Of a DNA stretch of 18,255 nt, positions 1 to 10,136 are shown piece after piece (positions within the stretch are counted from its first letter, which is position 1; each line of letters begins with the position of its first letter). Below the pieces are notes generated by a model. That model did no database searches and had not been told where the DNA came from. It saw only the letters and a program-made list of their open reading frames with translations. The translations under genes were made by a program, and so were the position numbers. The stretch is from Lojkania enalia. Its lineage: Eukaryota; Ascomycota; Dothideomycetes; Pleosporales. Where the stretch lies: the NCBI GenBank assembly GCA_010094045.1, contig ML986759.1, positions 1-18,255 on the forward strand, written 5' to 3'.

Positions 1-208
1 TTAGAGGTAACTACTAATATCTAACTATAATTTACCTTCTAATTTCTATACTAGAACTAATATATATATAAGTTATAGTAAGAGTAAACTTTTATTTATA
101 CGTATAGAACAACTATTACCTTCTATAAGGGGCCCTATAATAGGCGGACCCCTCTCTATAAGGCTTATAATAAAGAACCTATCTAATTTAAAAGGAAATT
201 AGAGTAAA
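1..208. other. Gypsy-1 leader, no gene seen
   Basis: TA-rich sequence upstream of the gag frame. It includes a short GC-rich patch near 128-153 (GGGGCCC and CGGACCCC). I see no open frame, no primer-binding site that can be named after RIP, and no match to the proposed 3' LTR at 6349-6627. It is probably the untranslated leader of Gypsy-1, perhaps with the tail of its 5' LTR. Confidence 0.35.
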
Positions 209-1309
209 CTAACCTTTAAAAAATAAATTACAATTTTATAAGAGGAGATCGCACGCTTAATATAATAGAGAACTATTAGTCCTAATTAATCTCTATAAAC
301 TACTAAATTAGAACTAATAATATACTAAGAAACTTTTATAACTCCCCTAGTAAAAAACCTCTCGGCCACCCCTAAACCTCCTTAAGCCTACCTTACTAAA
401 CGTACGTTTAAGATTAAAAGCTTTATAGATAGTAGTAAACCTATATTTAAATAATAGTAAGCTTTAATCCTAGACTAATTTAAGATTAATATAGATTATT
501 ATCTAATAGAGTATATATATATAGTATTAGTATAGGAATATACCTCTAATACTATAAAAGGGTATCTAGAGCTAAAATATCTAGCTAAATTAGACTAATA
601 TCGGTTTAAGAATACTAAAGAAATAATTTTACTTCTATAATCGTATTTTATTATAGATAATAAAGAGATAGAGGTATAATAGGTATTTTAGGTCCTAAGA
701 ATAAATAAGAGAGAAGTGTTCCTAACTTTTAAAGCTCGCTTTATTAGTACAGCTATTAGAGGATCCGTATCCTAATCTAAATAGTTCTTCTACCTATAGG
801 ATAAGATTCTCTCTAGCCTAAGGATACTAAACCTTAGCTTTAAACTTATATAGAAAGGCTTCTTTAACGCTATAGTCGCCTACTTAACAGCCTATAATAT
901 AGAAAGGAGGAGTATTCTTAGCCTTCTAAAACGAACTACTAGCTTATAGGTTATAGCTAAAATAAATTTAGATTAGTACTAGAAGGTTTCTAAGAGTTTA
1001 TCTAAGATAATCTACGATCTAATACCACCCCGATCTACCCTAGTATTAATATCTTATTTTACTATAATTACTCCTTAATAACCTAATAAGACTTTTATAT
1101 CTAAAAGGTATACAACCCTAGGTAATTACTATAATTATAGTAAACTAGAATACTTTATAAACAAATATATAGTCTTTAAAGTATAAGAGATAGAAGTTAA
1201 ATAAGAGAAGATTAAAAAAGAAGAGTTTCTAGACGTAAATAAGTACTACCTAGATAGTTCTTAGGTGGGAAATAAAAACGCCTAGAAAAACTCTCTATTC
1301 TAGGCTTAA
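209..1309 (+). pseudogene. gag: Gypsy-1 gag, RIP-inactivated
   Basis: Frame 2. Gag is the structural capsid and nucleocapsid protein. The clearest mark is a zinc-knuckle skeleton CX2CX4HX4C at 1127-1168, in which codons TAC (1127), TAT (1136), TAC (1151) and TAT (1166) sit exactly at the Cys, Cys, His and Cys places. All four read as Tyr, as expected from TGC/TGT to TAC/TAT and CAC to TAC. Upstream, around 450-1000, the frame reads as an alpha-helical capsid-like domain (for example EVFLTFKARF at about 710). Stops are TAA/TAG at likely Gln/Trp. The start is approximate because no ATG survives. Two AAAAAC runs (1274-1279, 1286-1291) lie just before the frame changes to pol (-1). The domain family is inferred from motifs and position only. 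Confidence 0.75.
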
Positions 1310-4300
1310 ATAAGTATAACTTATTAAACATTAATTTATTATATTTATTTAGAAGAAAGTACTTCTAAATCTCTACTATTCTATATTTAAAAGATATTAG
1401 TATACAACTAAATACTCTTGTTAATACTAGCGCCTAAAACTTCCTATTCCTTAACTCTATAGTAGCTAGATTACTCTTCTAAGCTCTATATATATTAATA
1501 TAGTACTTACCCTTTAAAATTACTATTAAAGGTTTTTAGGATCGAATCTAAATCTTAGTTAATTAGTATATCTACTTGTACCTGCAAATTAATAGGAGAA
1601 CTATCTAAAACTACCTATTTATTATTATAGATCTAGATACTTAAGATTATATTATTAGTATTAAATAGTTATATTATTTTCAACTCTAGCTAGGTACGGA
1701 TAAAAATCGGATTATATAGCCCTCTAAGTATCTTACTACTTATAATTCTTTACCTCCTCTTCTTATACAATTAACTTAGCTAGTATATAATAAGAAGGTA
1801 GAGCTAGATATCCAGTAACGCGACGCTCTATAGAAAAAGAACTAGTATTAATAGTCCTGCAGTCTAACTATCTATTATATTAAGGGTTTATTAAGACTAT
1901 TAAAACTATATTAGTCTCTTATAGCCTATAGTTTAAATAAGCTTAGAGCTTCTATATACCCGTATATAACAAAGTCCAAACCTGATCTAAAGAAAGTCTA
2001 TTCTTCTATTATTATTTTTATCTTAGCTAATACTTTTTACTTTAATATAAAGAGAAAAGAGAACGAGTTTTTCTCTACGTCTTTATACGAAATTAAGTAG
2101 CTGATTAAAGATAAGCAAGCTCTAGAGCTGGAAGATAAGACTAAAAACAAAGTACTAGTAAATCTCCAATTACTATCTAAATACTATAGGTATTAGAATA
2201 TATTTAGTAAAACTGCGGCTTATTAATTACTAGAATACTACTTTTATAATTATAAGATTATCCTTATAGAACCCCTCCCTAATAGTTACAGCCTATTATA
2301 TAAGTAGAATATTAAAGAGCTAGAGGTAACTAAAAAGTATATTATAGATAATCTATAGTATAGGTATATTAAGTAGAGTCGGAGCTCTTTTATATTTTTA
2401 ATTCTTTACGTTTATAAACCTAATAGCAACCTATATATCTGCATAGATTATTATAAACTTAATACTCTTACTTATAAGAACATGTATCTAATACTATATA
2501 TAGATAAACTCCTATCTAGACCTACTAAAGTAGTAATTTTTACAAAGTTTAATATTCGTGCAGCCTTTAATAAGATTAGAATAGACCCTAGTTCTAAAGA
2601 ATATACTACCTTTCAGACTTAATATAGAACTTATAAGTATAAAGTTCTACCTTTTAGATTATATAATAGCCTAGTAACTTACTAGCGCTATATAAATAAC
2701 GTACTAATCGACTACCTAGATAACTTCTATATTACTTACCTAGACGATATCCTTATCTACTTAAAAGATAAGGTAATATATACTATCTATATTAAGAAAG
2801 TTCTTAAGAGATTATATTAAGTAGGGTTATAAGTTAATATTAAAAAGAGCGAATTCTATATTACCCGAACTAAATATCTTAGCTACATCCTCTTAAATAA
2901 AGGCCTTAAGATTAATCTAGAGAAGGTGGAAGTACTGCGTAACTAGTAGCTACCTAATACTATAATAGGTGTGAAATCCTTCTTAGATTTTACTAGATTC
3001 TATTAATAGTTTATACTAGAATTCTCGCGTATTATAAAGCTAATTATTGTATTATAGAACTTTATAACCCTTTTTATATAGACTTTAGAATATAATATTA
3101 TCTTTAAGAAATTAAAGTCAGCTCTATTAAGTATACCTATATTCTACTACTTTAACCCTATATTAGAAATAAAAATGGAAACTAATACCTCTAATAGAGT
3201 AGTTGTAGGAGTACTGTTATAGAAATATTTCAACGAAAAATAGTATCCTATAATATTCTATAGTAAGATTTTCTCTAGTTTAGAACTAAACTAAGAGATT
3301 TATAATAAAGAACTATTCGCAATTATTACTACGTTTAAATAATAGAGGGTAGAACTTACTTTAGTAGCTACTAGGACTCTAGTATATACCGATTATCGCT
3401 TACTTAAATATTTTATAACTACGAAGGTACTTAATACTTATTAAGTTTATTAGATTAAGGAATTAGCTTAGTATTAGTTCCGAATTAAGTATACCCTAGA
3501 TAAGAATAATACTAGAATAGATATCCTTAGTTATCGCGAATAAGATATAGAAAACTTAAAAGTAGCTTAAATTAACAACTAGTTAAAAGTTCTATTTAGA
3601 CCGTATCAACTTTACCCCCGAATTAATACTAAATTAGCCTAGTCCTATATTACTTAAATAATAACTTAAGCGGTTATATTAAACGTTATTAAAGGCTAGG
3701 AGTAGGTTATATTACTAGACTCTCTAGAGTTGATCGACGTATTATTATAGAAAAACTGAGCCTCCTTTACGTAAGAACGTACCCTTTTACCCTATAAGTA
3801 TTAGATAGAGAATAGACTACTCCTTTATAACAATTACTTATATATTCTATTAGATTTAGGCCTTTATATATAACTTATATAAGAGGCTTATAACTAAGTA
3901 TCCTCTACACACCTAAGCGCTACTAAAACCTATTAGTTACTATCTTAGAAGTACTACTAGAAGGGTATAGAGGCTACTTGTAAACGATATATACGGAATT
4001 ATATTTTATACTATAAAGTTTATCTAATATAAACCTAAACTCTAGGTTTTATCTACCTACTTTCTATACTAAATTAACTAATATAGTACTTATATATTAA
4101 CTTTAAGAATTTTCCTATAGATAAGTCCGGATATAATTAGATTATAGTAGTAATTAATCGCCTGTTTAAATAAGTAGTATCTATTCTCTACTATTATATA
4201 ATTAATATACGGGGAATAGCTAAATTATTTATTTAATAGGTATACTACTTTAGCTATATACCCGAAACTATTATTTTAGACTAAAAACCTTAGTTTATAT

Positions 4301-5313
4301 CTAGTTTCTAGTCTGAATTCTACCGTATCTTAAGCGTAAAGATTAAACTATCTACTACTTATTATAAAGAAACTAATAGATAGATAGAGATTATAAACAA
4401 GTATATTAATTAGAGACTACGCCCTTTCGTATCTTTCTACTAGAATAACTAGAGTTCTCTATTACCTATAATTAACCGAGTATAAGTAACTCTACTCTAT
4501 ATAATTATTAGAATATTTCTATATTAGATTCTATACAGATTTAAGCCCTATTAGAGTTAGGATTAGAAATATTCTATTAATTCTATTACTACAACAGATA
4601 AATTAAATTATAAAGATACTTCAGCTCTAGTAACTCGTATATATATAGCCTAGAAAACTATAAAGGCTAATATTAAGAAGGTTTAGAATCGTATATAATC
4701 TATTATTAACTATTACTAGTAATTAATTAATTAGTAGATCGGTAATATAGTCTACCTAAATACTAAGAATCTTATAGTCTAGAGACCGAGCTGAAAGCTA
4801 TTTAATTAATAGGAGGGCCCTTTTAAAGTACTAGAATAGATTAGAAACTAATACTATTTACAGCTACCCCTAGGGTTGAAAATATATAATATCTTCGCAC
4901 TAAACCTACTATATAAGAACCCCTAGGACCTTCTACTAGGGTAAAAAGCTCTAAAACCACCTATTATCGCTATTAAAGGGGTAGAAGAGTAGGAGGTTAA
5001 GGAAATACTAGCTAGTAAGCTATATTATAAAACCCTTAAATACCGTGTAAAATAGGTAGAATATAATTCTAACCCGGTCTAATATAAAGTCTTAAATTTT
5101 ATAGGTTCGCTTTACAAGCTGAAAGCTTTTTATAATAAGTATCCGAGTTAGTTAGGACCCTTAAAGGCTCTAATTAAATAGATTAAGATATATAAAGATA
5201 GTATAAAGAATATAAATTATCTAGTAGATAATAATATATAAGAGTTAAATAGTAGATTAGAAAACTAAATTATAGGCCCGAAATTACTCCTCTATAAAAT
5301 CTGGAGGGTCTGA
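1255..5313 (+). pseudogene. pol: Gypsy-1 pol: PR-RT-RNase H-integrase-chromodomain, RIP-inactivated
   Basis: Frame 1 throughout. The protease active site at 1423-1434 reads NTSA for DTGA. The reverse transcriptase runs from about 2401; its YLDD box (2737-2748) is intact inside TYLDDILIY, preceded by IRAAFNKIRI and YINNVL. The RNase H part (about 3121-3345) shows METNTSN (for ETDAS) and EIYNKELFAI. Integrase has an HHCC-like zinc region (about 3889-4010) and a DD35E core: first Asp changed to Asn (4156), second Asp intact (4279), Glu intact (4387), with 35 residues between the last two. A chromodomain follows at about 4981-5165 (EVKEILASKL, then YRVK with Trp turned to stop). The TGA at 5311 is the likely stop. 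The enzyme would have copied and integrated the element; with dozens of TAA/TAG it cannot now be made. Confidence 0.93.
4981..5165 (+). other. Chromodomain at the integrase C terminus of Gypsy-1
   Basis: In the pol frame, a Trp/stop then EVKEILASKL is followed about ten residues later by YRVK, a lost Trp (TAG at 5056), and further on NF. It continues into a LYKLKAFYNKYPS stretch. This matches the layout of fungal chromovirus chromodomains, in which aromatic cage residues bind methylated H3K9 and steer integration to heterochromatin. At least two of the cage-type Trp codons are now TAG. Confidence 0.75.
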
Positions 5314-5709
5314 TAGTAGGCTATTAAATACCTCCCTAGTTCTCTCCTCTTCTACTCTCCTTCCCCTTCCTTCCCTCTAGACTCCCCTTAAACCCCTCCT
5401 ACCTTATTCTTAGCCGCCTAAAAGCGCCGCGATGTTAGCTTAAAGGCTAGATACTAAAGTTTTTAAGGCTAAAACCCGACGGAGCAACTTAATACCTTAG
5501 TAGAATAAAGCTACCTAGATACTAGCTGTAAAAAGGCTATCTTCCTAACTTTTTACAACCTGGGCTATAAACGCTAGGCTATAAGTAGATTTCGAAATAG
5601 CCTTAAAGGCTACTTTTTTATCCTCCTTATCCCCTATATATTAGGCTGCTACCTATAGTTTAAAATAGCCCCAGAGGACTAGAAACTCCTCCTTATAATA
5701 GGAGGGGAT
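5284..5709 (-). pseudogene. Antisense ORF remnant downstream of Gypsy-1 pol, function unknown
   Basis: On the minus strand a single frame of 142 codons runs from 5709 down to a TAA at 5284-5286. Its internal stops are TAA/TAG only, as expected from Gln/Trp codons under RIP. Between them it reads as ordinary protein, for example KVAFKAISKSTYSLAFIAQV at about 5555-5614 and a Leu/Ala-rich, possibly coiled-coil stretch (KLLRRVLALKT) at about 5453-5485. It overlaps the end of pol by about 30 bases. I do not recognise the family. No start codon is identified and the frame may extend further upstream. Gypsy-2 has an antisense frame at the same relative place. An accidental open frame remains possible, since the minus strand here carries CT-rich and GA-rich tracts. 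Confidence 0.45.
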
Positions 5710-6334
5710 CTATAAGTATATTAGTAGTAAATACTCTACTAGTATTAGATACGATTTATACAGGATTATACTTTTTATTTTATAAGGTATAATACTCGCA
5801 TTTTTTTAATCTTAGGGACTAAAAGGTAAATATTATATACTGCCTGCGGGTGAGCGTGTATATAGCTTAAAGGTAGATAATTTAGAAGGCCTCTAAAGAG
5901 GCTCTAAGAGGCGGGTAGAGTAGTATATTAATTAATTTTTTCTATAAGGTGTTAGTAATACTTTAATAATTAATAGTTTTAGGGACGTATAATAATATAT
6001 ATAGAGTAGAAGTTGTTATTTAGTTAAGGAAGCTTAGTTAATAGTAACCTAATAATATACTAAGGCTGGTAAACACTTATTACTATACGCGACAAAATTG
6101 CAATATTAATAAACTATTATAATAGTAGTTACCAGCTAATATATAGGTTAATTATATTTACTGCAAAAATCTTACTTAATATTATATTAATATATAAACG
6201 TATTTCTATAGGTAACCGCACGTATTAGCTCTTACTAATAAATACCTCCTCAAAGAAATTTCTTTATACTAGAACCTATCTATAACAGCCCTAATTCCCT
6301 CTCGAACCAGCGTAGATAGAGACTATCAGCCTAT
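5710..6334. other. Gypsy-1 3' non-coding stretch, no gene seen
   Basis: About 625 bases between the antisense frame and the purine tract. No convincing frame on either strand. It holds a pocket that kept its TpG dinucleotides (5840-5863, several TG within about 20 bases) and a 72-bp imperfect inverted repeat at 6065-6136. It may be element 3' UTR or include a small non-autonomous insertion. Confidence 0.4.
6065..6136. repeat. 72-bp imperfect inverted repeat
   Basis: The ends are a perfect 8-bp inverted pair, GCTGGTAA (6065-6072) and TTACCAGC (6129-6136). The pairing is looser further in (TTATTACTAT against ATAATAGTAG). The interior keeps several CpA/TpG sites (near 6073-6103) in a region otherwise stripped of them. 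It could be the hairpin of a tiny MITE-like remnant or chance pairing. Confidence 0.35.
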
Positions 6335-6345
6335 AAGGAGGGGGG
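6335..6345 (+). other. Gypsy-1 polypurine tract
   Basis: AAGGAGGGGGG lies immediately before the proposed 3' LTR. Such tracts prime plus-strand DNA synthesis in LTR retrotransposons. It is the strongest purine run in the area and marks where the LTR should begin. Confidence 0.6.
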
Positions 6346-6348
6346 TAG

Positions 6349-6627
6349 TATAATAATGCGAAGAAATCGTTCTACGAAAAGCTTCACATGCAACTTTATC
6401 CTAAAGCTTTTCGCTTATCTTATCCTACCCCTAGCTCCGCCCCTTTTCCCTTCCATATATAGTTGTATACTCTCTTATAAGTAGCTTAATAGTTCTTCTA
6501 TATCCTTTCGTATAAGGCCTATAGGTATTAATAGAATTCCTAGGTCCCTGAACCCCTACATACTCCTATATACCTCTAAGTAGATTCGTACCGCATTTAG
6601 ACCTATTATCTTACCTACGTTGTTATA
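6349..6627 (+). repeat. Probable 3' LTR of Gypsy-1
   Basis: It starts right after the purine tract with TATAATAATG, which is TGTAATAATG after one RIP change, and ends with CGTTGTTATA, the RIP form of CGTTGTTACA. These termini form an inverted pair of the type TGTAAYAAYG, as LTR ends do. The 279-bp length suits small fungal gypsy LTRs. A C-rich patch at about 6425-6452 is typical of LTR promoter or leader sequence. No second LTR copy is in the window, so neither end can be verified by comparison and no target duplication can be read. Confidence 0.45.
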
Positions 6628-7293
6628 ATAGTAAGCTAATCTATATAGACTAAGTATAAAGCTATAGTACTACTATTACTATAGAATAAGGAACCTAATA
6701 ATATATAGTAATATCTAGAGTAATAGAAACTACTACTACCTTATACTAGACGTATATTAATCTCTTCTTAATAAGCTTTTAATAGTAGTAGTACTAGAAT
6801 AGAAGATCTAGCTAAACTTATTATAAGTCCAAAATAGATAATAGTATAATAAAATAATATTATTATAAACTAGAATAAGATTATTAAAAATATTTAAAGT
6901 AACTATATAATATTTTAAGTAGAATAATAGAATCTTAAAGACTAGATTATAGAACTATATAAAACTATAAGCTTTTTTTAAATATAGCTTAATATTTATT
7001 TAATTAAAATGCTATTAAAATATATACAGACTATAGTTATAACTAGTAGATAGTAGATAAAATTAGATATAAGATCTTTAAGGTTAATAAATAGAAGAAT
7101 AGTTAATAAGGAGAATAAATAATAGCTAGTAATTAATATTAGTTAGATAAGAGATAATATAGTAGAGAAGATAGCTACTATAGAGGTAGTTAAATAGGTA
7201 ATCTAGTAAAGTATAAATAGAGCTAAAAGTCTTATAAGAATAATAATAAAAGACTTTTATATAAAGTAAATAAATAAGAATATAAGTATAATG
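6628..7293 (+). pseudogene. Gln-rich coding-like remnant, left part, unknown
   Basis: Frame 1 reads through 222 codons in which the stops are TAA/TAG, many in pairs as expected of QQ. The rest is polar and helix-like, for example NSSSTRIEDLAKLIISPK at about 6793-6846, and later a Lys/Arg/Asn-rich part. It may be coiled-coil in its first half. It begins directly at the inferred Gypsy-1 LTR end and stops at the Fot1-A insertion, so both ends may be transposon breakpoints. It could be the gag-like ORF of another retroelement. I do not recognise a domain, and the assignment as coding rests only on the stop pattern and composition. Confidence 0.35.
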
Positions 7294-7295
7294 TA
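7294..7295. repeat. TA target-site duplication, left of Fot1-A
   Basis: TA at 7294-7295 pairs with TA at 9135-9136 on the other side, the standard duplication of Tc1/mariner/pogo elements. In TA-saturated DNA this is weak on its own but agrees with the TIR ends. Confidence 0.5.
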
Positions 7296-7357
7296 TTCTA
7301 TTATTAAAGTAGCTAAATTATTAAAGTGGCCACTTTTTCTTAGCGTTATAAACACTA
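7296..7357 (+). repeat. Left TIR of Fot1-A
   Basis: It begins TTCTATTATTAAAG and aligns without gaps over 62 bp to the reverse complement of 9073-9134. It contains two direct copies of an approximately 16-bp motif (ctattaaag-NN-gcta type), which are plausible transposase-binding sites. Confidence 0.8.
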
Positions 7358-7382
7358 CGTATAAACTATAATAAATCTATAA

Positions 7383-9056
7383 TACAACCTTCTATTAATT
7401 TAATAAGAAGGTAGAATTAAGCTTACCTTATAAGCGTATAAATTAGGCTAGTTTAAGAGCGTATAATATACTACTATAGCTTTTAACGTATAATATTAAT
7501 AACTCTCTACTTAACTTTATAGAATTATATTTCACCCTTATATATAACTAAATTACTAGAAGCTTATAGTAACCGAAGAATAAACAATCATATAATATAT
7601 TCTTAACCTTAATTTATAAGGATTTACGCCCTAGCTATATAAAGTAGTAGATATAGTAGATAAACTACTAGGTATATATAGTAGAATATTTATAGAAAAG
7701 AATTAGTTTAAACGATTTATAGCGCGTATAAATAAGCTTAAAATAGCTTTTAATCGAGTAAAGGATTGCTAAAGAATAAAATAAGAGAATCTAGAGGTTA
7801 TTAATATATAGTTTCAGCTCGTATAGGATACAATTATAAAATATAGTATATATAATAATAATATCTACAATTTTAATAAGATAAGCTTTTAGATAAGTAT
7901 TATTAATACTATAAAGGTTATTATAGGTTTAGAATATTATATAAGACCTATTTTTATATAGCTAGATAATTGCGAGTAGGTTATAGTTATCTAAAATATC
8001 TATACTACTATATATATAACCCTACTATTTATTATCTATAAAGAACGTATCTATATCTTTATATAATATAAAGAAGCAGGTATATTATATAATTAGAAAA
8101 TTTTAGTTTCTAAGAATAGCTAGATAAATAATATACTTAGTTTTAAGTAGTTAAAGCACTTTAATAAGTATATAAAGATATATTAGATAGAGTTATATAA
8201 GCTACTTATTTTAGACAGCTATAAAAACTACTTTAACTAGGAATTTAAAGATTACTATTTTATACGAAAGATTCTAACACTTTATATACCTTCTTATATA
8301 TTATATATACTTTAGCTTCTTAATATAGTTTACTTCTTATTATTAAAGCTAAAGTATTTATAGTATATATAAATCTTAGCGTATTAACACGTCTACTATA
8401 TTAATAAAGAAGGCTTCTTTTCAGCCTTTAAAGACGCGTTTTTTAATATATTTATATATAAGGACTATTAAAAAGCCTTTAAAGTAATAGAAATTATTCT
8501 TCTAAATATATTGGTCATATTAGATTACCTTAATATATAATTACGTACCCTACTAGAACTACTTTTATAAGAAAACTTCTAGTAGTTTAAAGCTCTAAAT
8601 AATATATATAAATTTGGGTTATAATTAATACTTATACGAAAGTCCTTTATATAATTACTAAAAGAGGTATAAGAAGGATTCTTACAGCTTATAAAAGGTG
8701 CTAAGTTAATACTATATTAGAATACGCTTCTTTAAGCTTATAACTCTAAGCTTAAAAAGTAATTAGAAGAAGTAACTAAATATAAAACGCGTAAAAGAAA
8801 GTATATTTAGTATAGTAGTATAGTATTATATAGTAAGAGATCTTTATATATAACTACTAAAGCATCTATAAACTCTTAGCCCTTTAAGAAGACTTATAGT
8901 ACTAATACTTAAGAAAGGGCATAACCAGCTTAACGCTACTATAGTAACTATAGTAAGACTAGATATAACGCTTATATATGCTAAAAGAATAGTAGAGAAA
9001 ATTCTAAATTAGATAAAAGTATATTATATATAGGATCTCTTATTAATATTAAGTAA
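7383..9056 (+). pseudogene. Fot1/pogo-type DDE transposase, RIP-inactivated
   Basis: Frame 3 from end to end. The protein would bind the TIRs and cut and paste the element. In order: an N-terminal helix-turn-helix (about 7400-7530), a CENP-B-type second DNA-binding domain (about 7560-7780, including KVVDIVDKLLG and RFIARINKLKIAF), then a DDE_1-like catalytic core. First Asp is in YNFNK (Asn at 7875, expected YNFDE), second Asp intact in LLILDS (8214), third is Asn (8322) in the LQPLD-like motif after LTLYIPSY. The C-terminal part is Lys/Arg-rich (KYKTRKRKYIQ) and ends in a zinc-knuckle skeleton CX2CX4HX4C at 8940-8981, with Tyr at three places and Cys kept at 8979. Length of about 550 codons fits the family. 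No ATG survives, so the start is approximate; it is closed by TAA at 9054. Confidence 0.9.
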
Positions 9057-9072
9057 ATTAACTTTTTATATA

Positions 9073-9134
9073 TAGTATTTATTGTACTAAGAAAAAGTAG
9101 CCGTTTTAATAGTTTAGCTACTTTAATAGTAGAA
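9073..9134 (-). repeat. Right TIR of Fot1-A
   Basis: Reverse complement begins TTCTACTATTAAAGTAGC and matches the left TIR over 62 bp. Differences are mainly C/T and G/A. Confidence 0.8.
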
Positions 9135-9147
9135 TATATTAATTAAA

Positions 9148-9471
9148 TTCTTAGTTAATAAAAATAAAGAAGTAGTAGTCTAGTAGATAATAGTAGACTA
9201 GTTTAAACTAACCCTACTAGGTATAAAACTAGTAGAATCTAAATAGTATCTAATAAAAGTAGACTAGATTAAAATAGCTTTAGTTATAGATATAGAAAGT
9301 AGTAAAATAAGTAGATTAGTAATAGAATAATTTAGTATAGAAAATAAAGTAGAGGTATATATAATATAATAGCTAGAGTAACTAAAGTTTAGAAGATAGT
9401 ATATATTAGTAGTAGTTAAAGTAGTAATAAAGGAGAAGGTTAAAAAGCTATTAAAGTTAAATAGTAATATA
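9148..9471 (+). pseudogene. Coding-like remnant, right part, unknown
   Basis: Frame 1 runs 108 codons with only TAA/TAG stops at likely Gln/Trp. It reads polar and Val/Lys/Glu-rich, for example IALVIDIESSKISRLVIE at about 9271-9324. It lies between Fot1-A and the Fot1 terminus array and may be the continuation of the remnant at 6628-7293. However, after removing Fot1-A plus one TA the two frames differ, so an indel or a different gene is needed. No domain recognised. Confidence 0.3.
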
Positions 9472-9540
9472 TTCTACTATTAAAGTAACTAAACTATTAA
9501 AGTAGCTACTTTTTCTTAATATAATAAATATTATAATATA
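9472..9540 (-). repeat. Truncated Fot1 terminus, copy 1 (69 bp)
   Basis: Starts TTCTACTATTAAAGTAAC and follows the Fot1 TIR through CTACTTTTTCTTA, then breaks off within the TIR at ATAATATA. The orientation is the same as the terminus of Fot1-C. It is followed at once by another terminus at 9541. Confidence 0.7.
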
Positions 9541-9562
9541 TTCTACTATTAAAGCAGCTAAA
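9541..9562 (-). repeat. Truncated Fot1 terminus, copy 2, part left of Gypsy-2
   Basis: TTCTACTATTAAAGCAGCTAAA is the first 22 bp of a second Fot1 terminus, interrupted by Gypsy-2 and continued at 16922-17012. Joined, the copy is 113 bp and ends in the transposase C-terminal region at ATATA. Confidence 0.75.
9558..9562. repeat. Target-site duplication of Gypsy-2, left (CTAAA)
   Basis: CTAAA directly before the 5' LTR is repeated at 16917-16921 directly after the 3' LTR. A 5-bp duplication is standard for Ty3/gypsy integrases. Confidence 0.85.
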
Positions 9563-10095
9563 TATTATAAATATAGAATATTAAGAGGTACTACCTCTAT
9601 AGCTAGGGCTTAATTAAATATCAGCTACTATACAGGTTAACTCGAACGAGGACTAATAAGGTAATAACAGGTAGAAGTATATTAAGGACCAATTATTAGA
9701 TAGTAAGTAGTAGGACTGCGGGAACTAGGGAGATAATTAGCTAGATAATAAGGTATAGTACAACCTATATACGTAATAATAGCAGAAGTATTAGGTATAG
9801 TAGGGTAGACCTAATAGACCTAATAAGCTAGGCTTAGTAGTTTTAAATCTAACTATATAAAATAGAAGATCCTCTTAGTAGATTAAATCCTATATAATTA
9901 TTCTTATAGATTTATCTCGTTACTATATTAGACTTCTAAGAATATATTTGTTATACTTAAAGAACCAGACAATTCTACTACTCTCTCTTTACTGAAGCTA
10001 CTACTTCTAACCAACCTAATATAAATAAGGCCCCAGCGTATATACGACTATAATAGCGGTTGTTATATATACTAATAGTATATAGGTTAGTAATA
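9563..10095 (+). repeat. 5' LTR of Gypsy-2 (533 bp)
   Basis: Starts TATTATAAATATAGAATATT and ends GGTTAGTAATA. It aligns collinearly to 16375-16916. Differences are overwhelmingly C/T or G/A, apart from one 9-bp repeat unit (two ACCTAATAG-type units here, three in the 3' copy). A TATAAATAAGGCCCC element near 10019 may be a remnant of the promoter. Confidence 0.92.
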
Positions 10096-10136
10096 TAATA
10101 ACTACCTAATATTAAGAGAATAGAAACTATCTAAAG

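Larger units (their letters stand above)
1..6627 (+). mobile_element. Gypsy-1: RIP-degraded Ty3/gypsy chromovirus, 5' LTR not seen
   Basis: Order of domains on the + strand is gag, protease, reverse transcriptase, RNase H, integrase, chromodomain, then a purine tract and a probable 3' LTR, which is the order of Ty3/gypsy chromoviruses. Gag sits in frame 2 and all of pol in frame 1, with no net frame change across about 3.9 kb, so decay was by substitution only. In-frame stops are almost all TAA/TAG at Gln or Trp positions, as RIP produces. No LTR copy matching the 3' end was recognised in the first 200 bases, so the 5' LTR lies outside the window, is lost or is too diverged to see. The right border (6627) is uncertain. 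Confidence 0.85.
7296..9134 (+). mobile_element. Fot1-A: complete Fot1/pogo-type DNA transposon, RIP-inactivated
   Basis: The element is 1,839 bp, the usual size for Fot1 relatives. It is bounded by 62-bp terminal inverted repeats and TA duplications, with one transposase frame filling the inside. The inverted partial copy at 17013-18255 confirms the right end: from the TIR tip to the transposase stop both copies have exactly 78 bp. All damage seen is CpA/TpG to TpA. It interrupts Gln-rich coding-like sequence on both sides. Confidence 0.88.

Noticed and set aside
60..75. TATATA runs as promoters
   Set aside because: Such runs occur throughout RIP-saturated DNA and carry no information here.
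123..160. Hairpin around GGGGCCC/ACCCCT in the leader
   Set aside because: Arms are only 5-6 bp and not exact; no further support.
1..200. 5' LTR of Gypsy-1
   Set aside because: No stretch matches the proposed 3' LTR termini or body.
5336..5400. CT-rich tract as a promoter of a host gene
   Set aside because: It lies within the antisense frame and no host gene follows; it may only be a low-complexity stretch.
9472..9562. CRISPR-like or regulatory tandem array
   Set aside because: Units are recognisable Fot1 TIR sequence of unequal length with no spacers.
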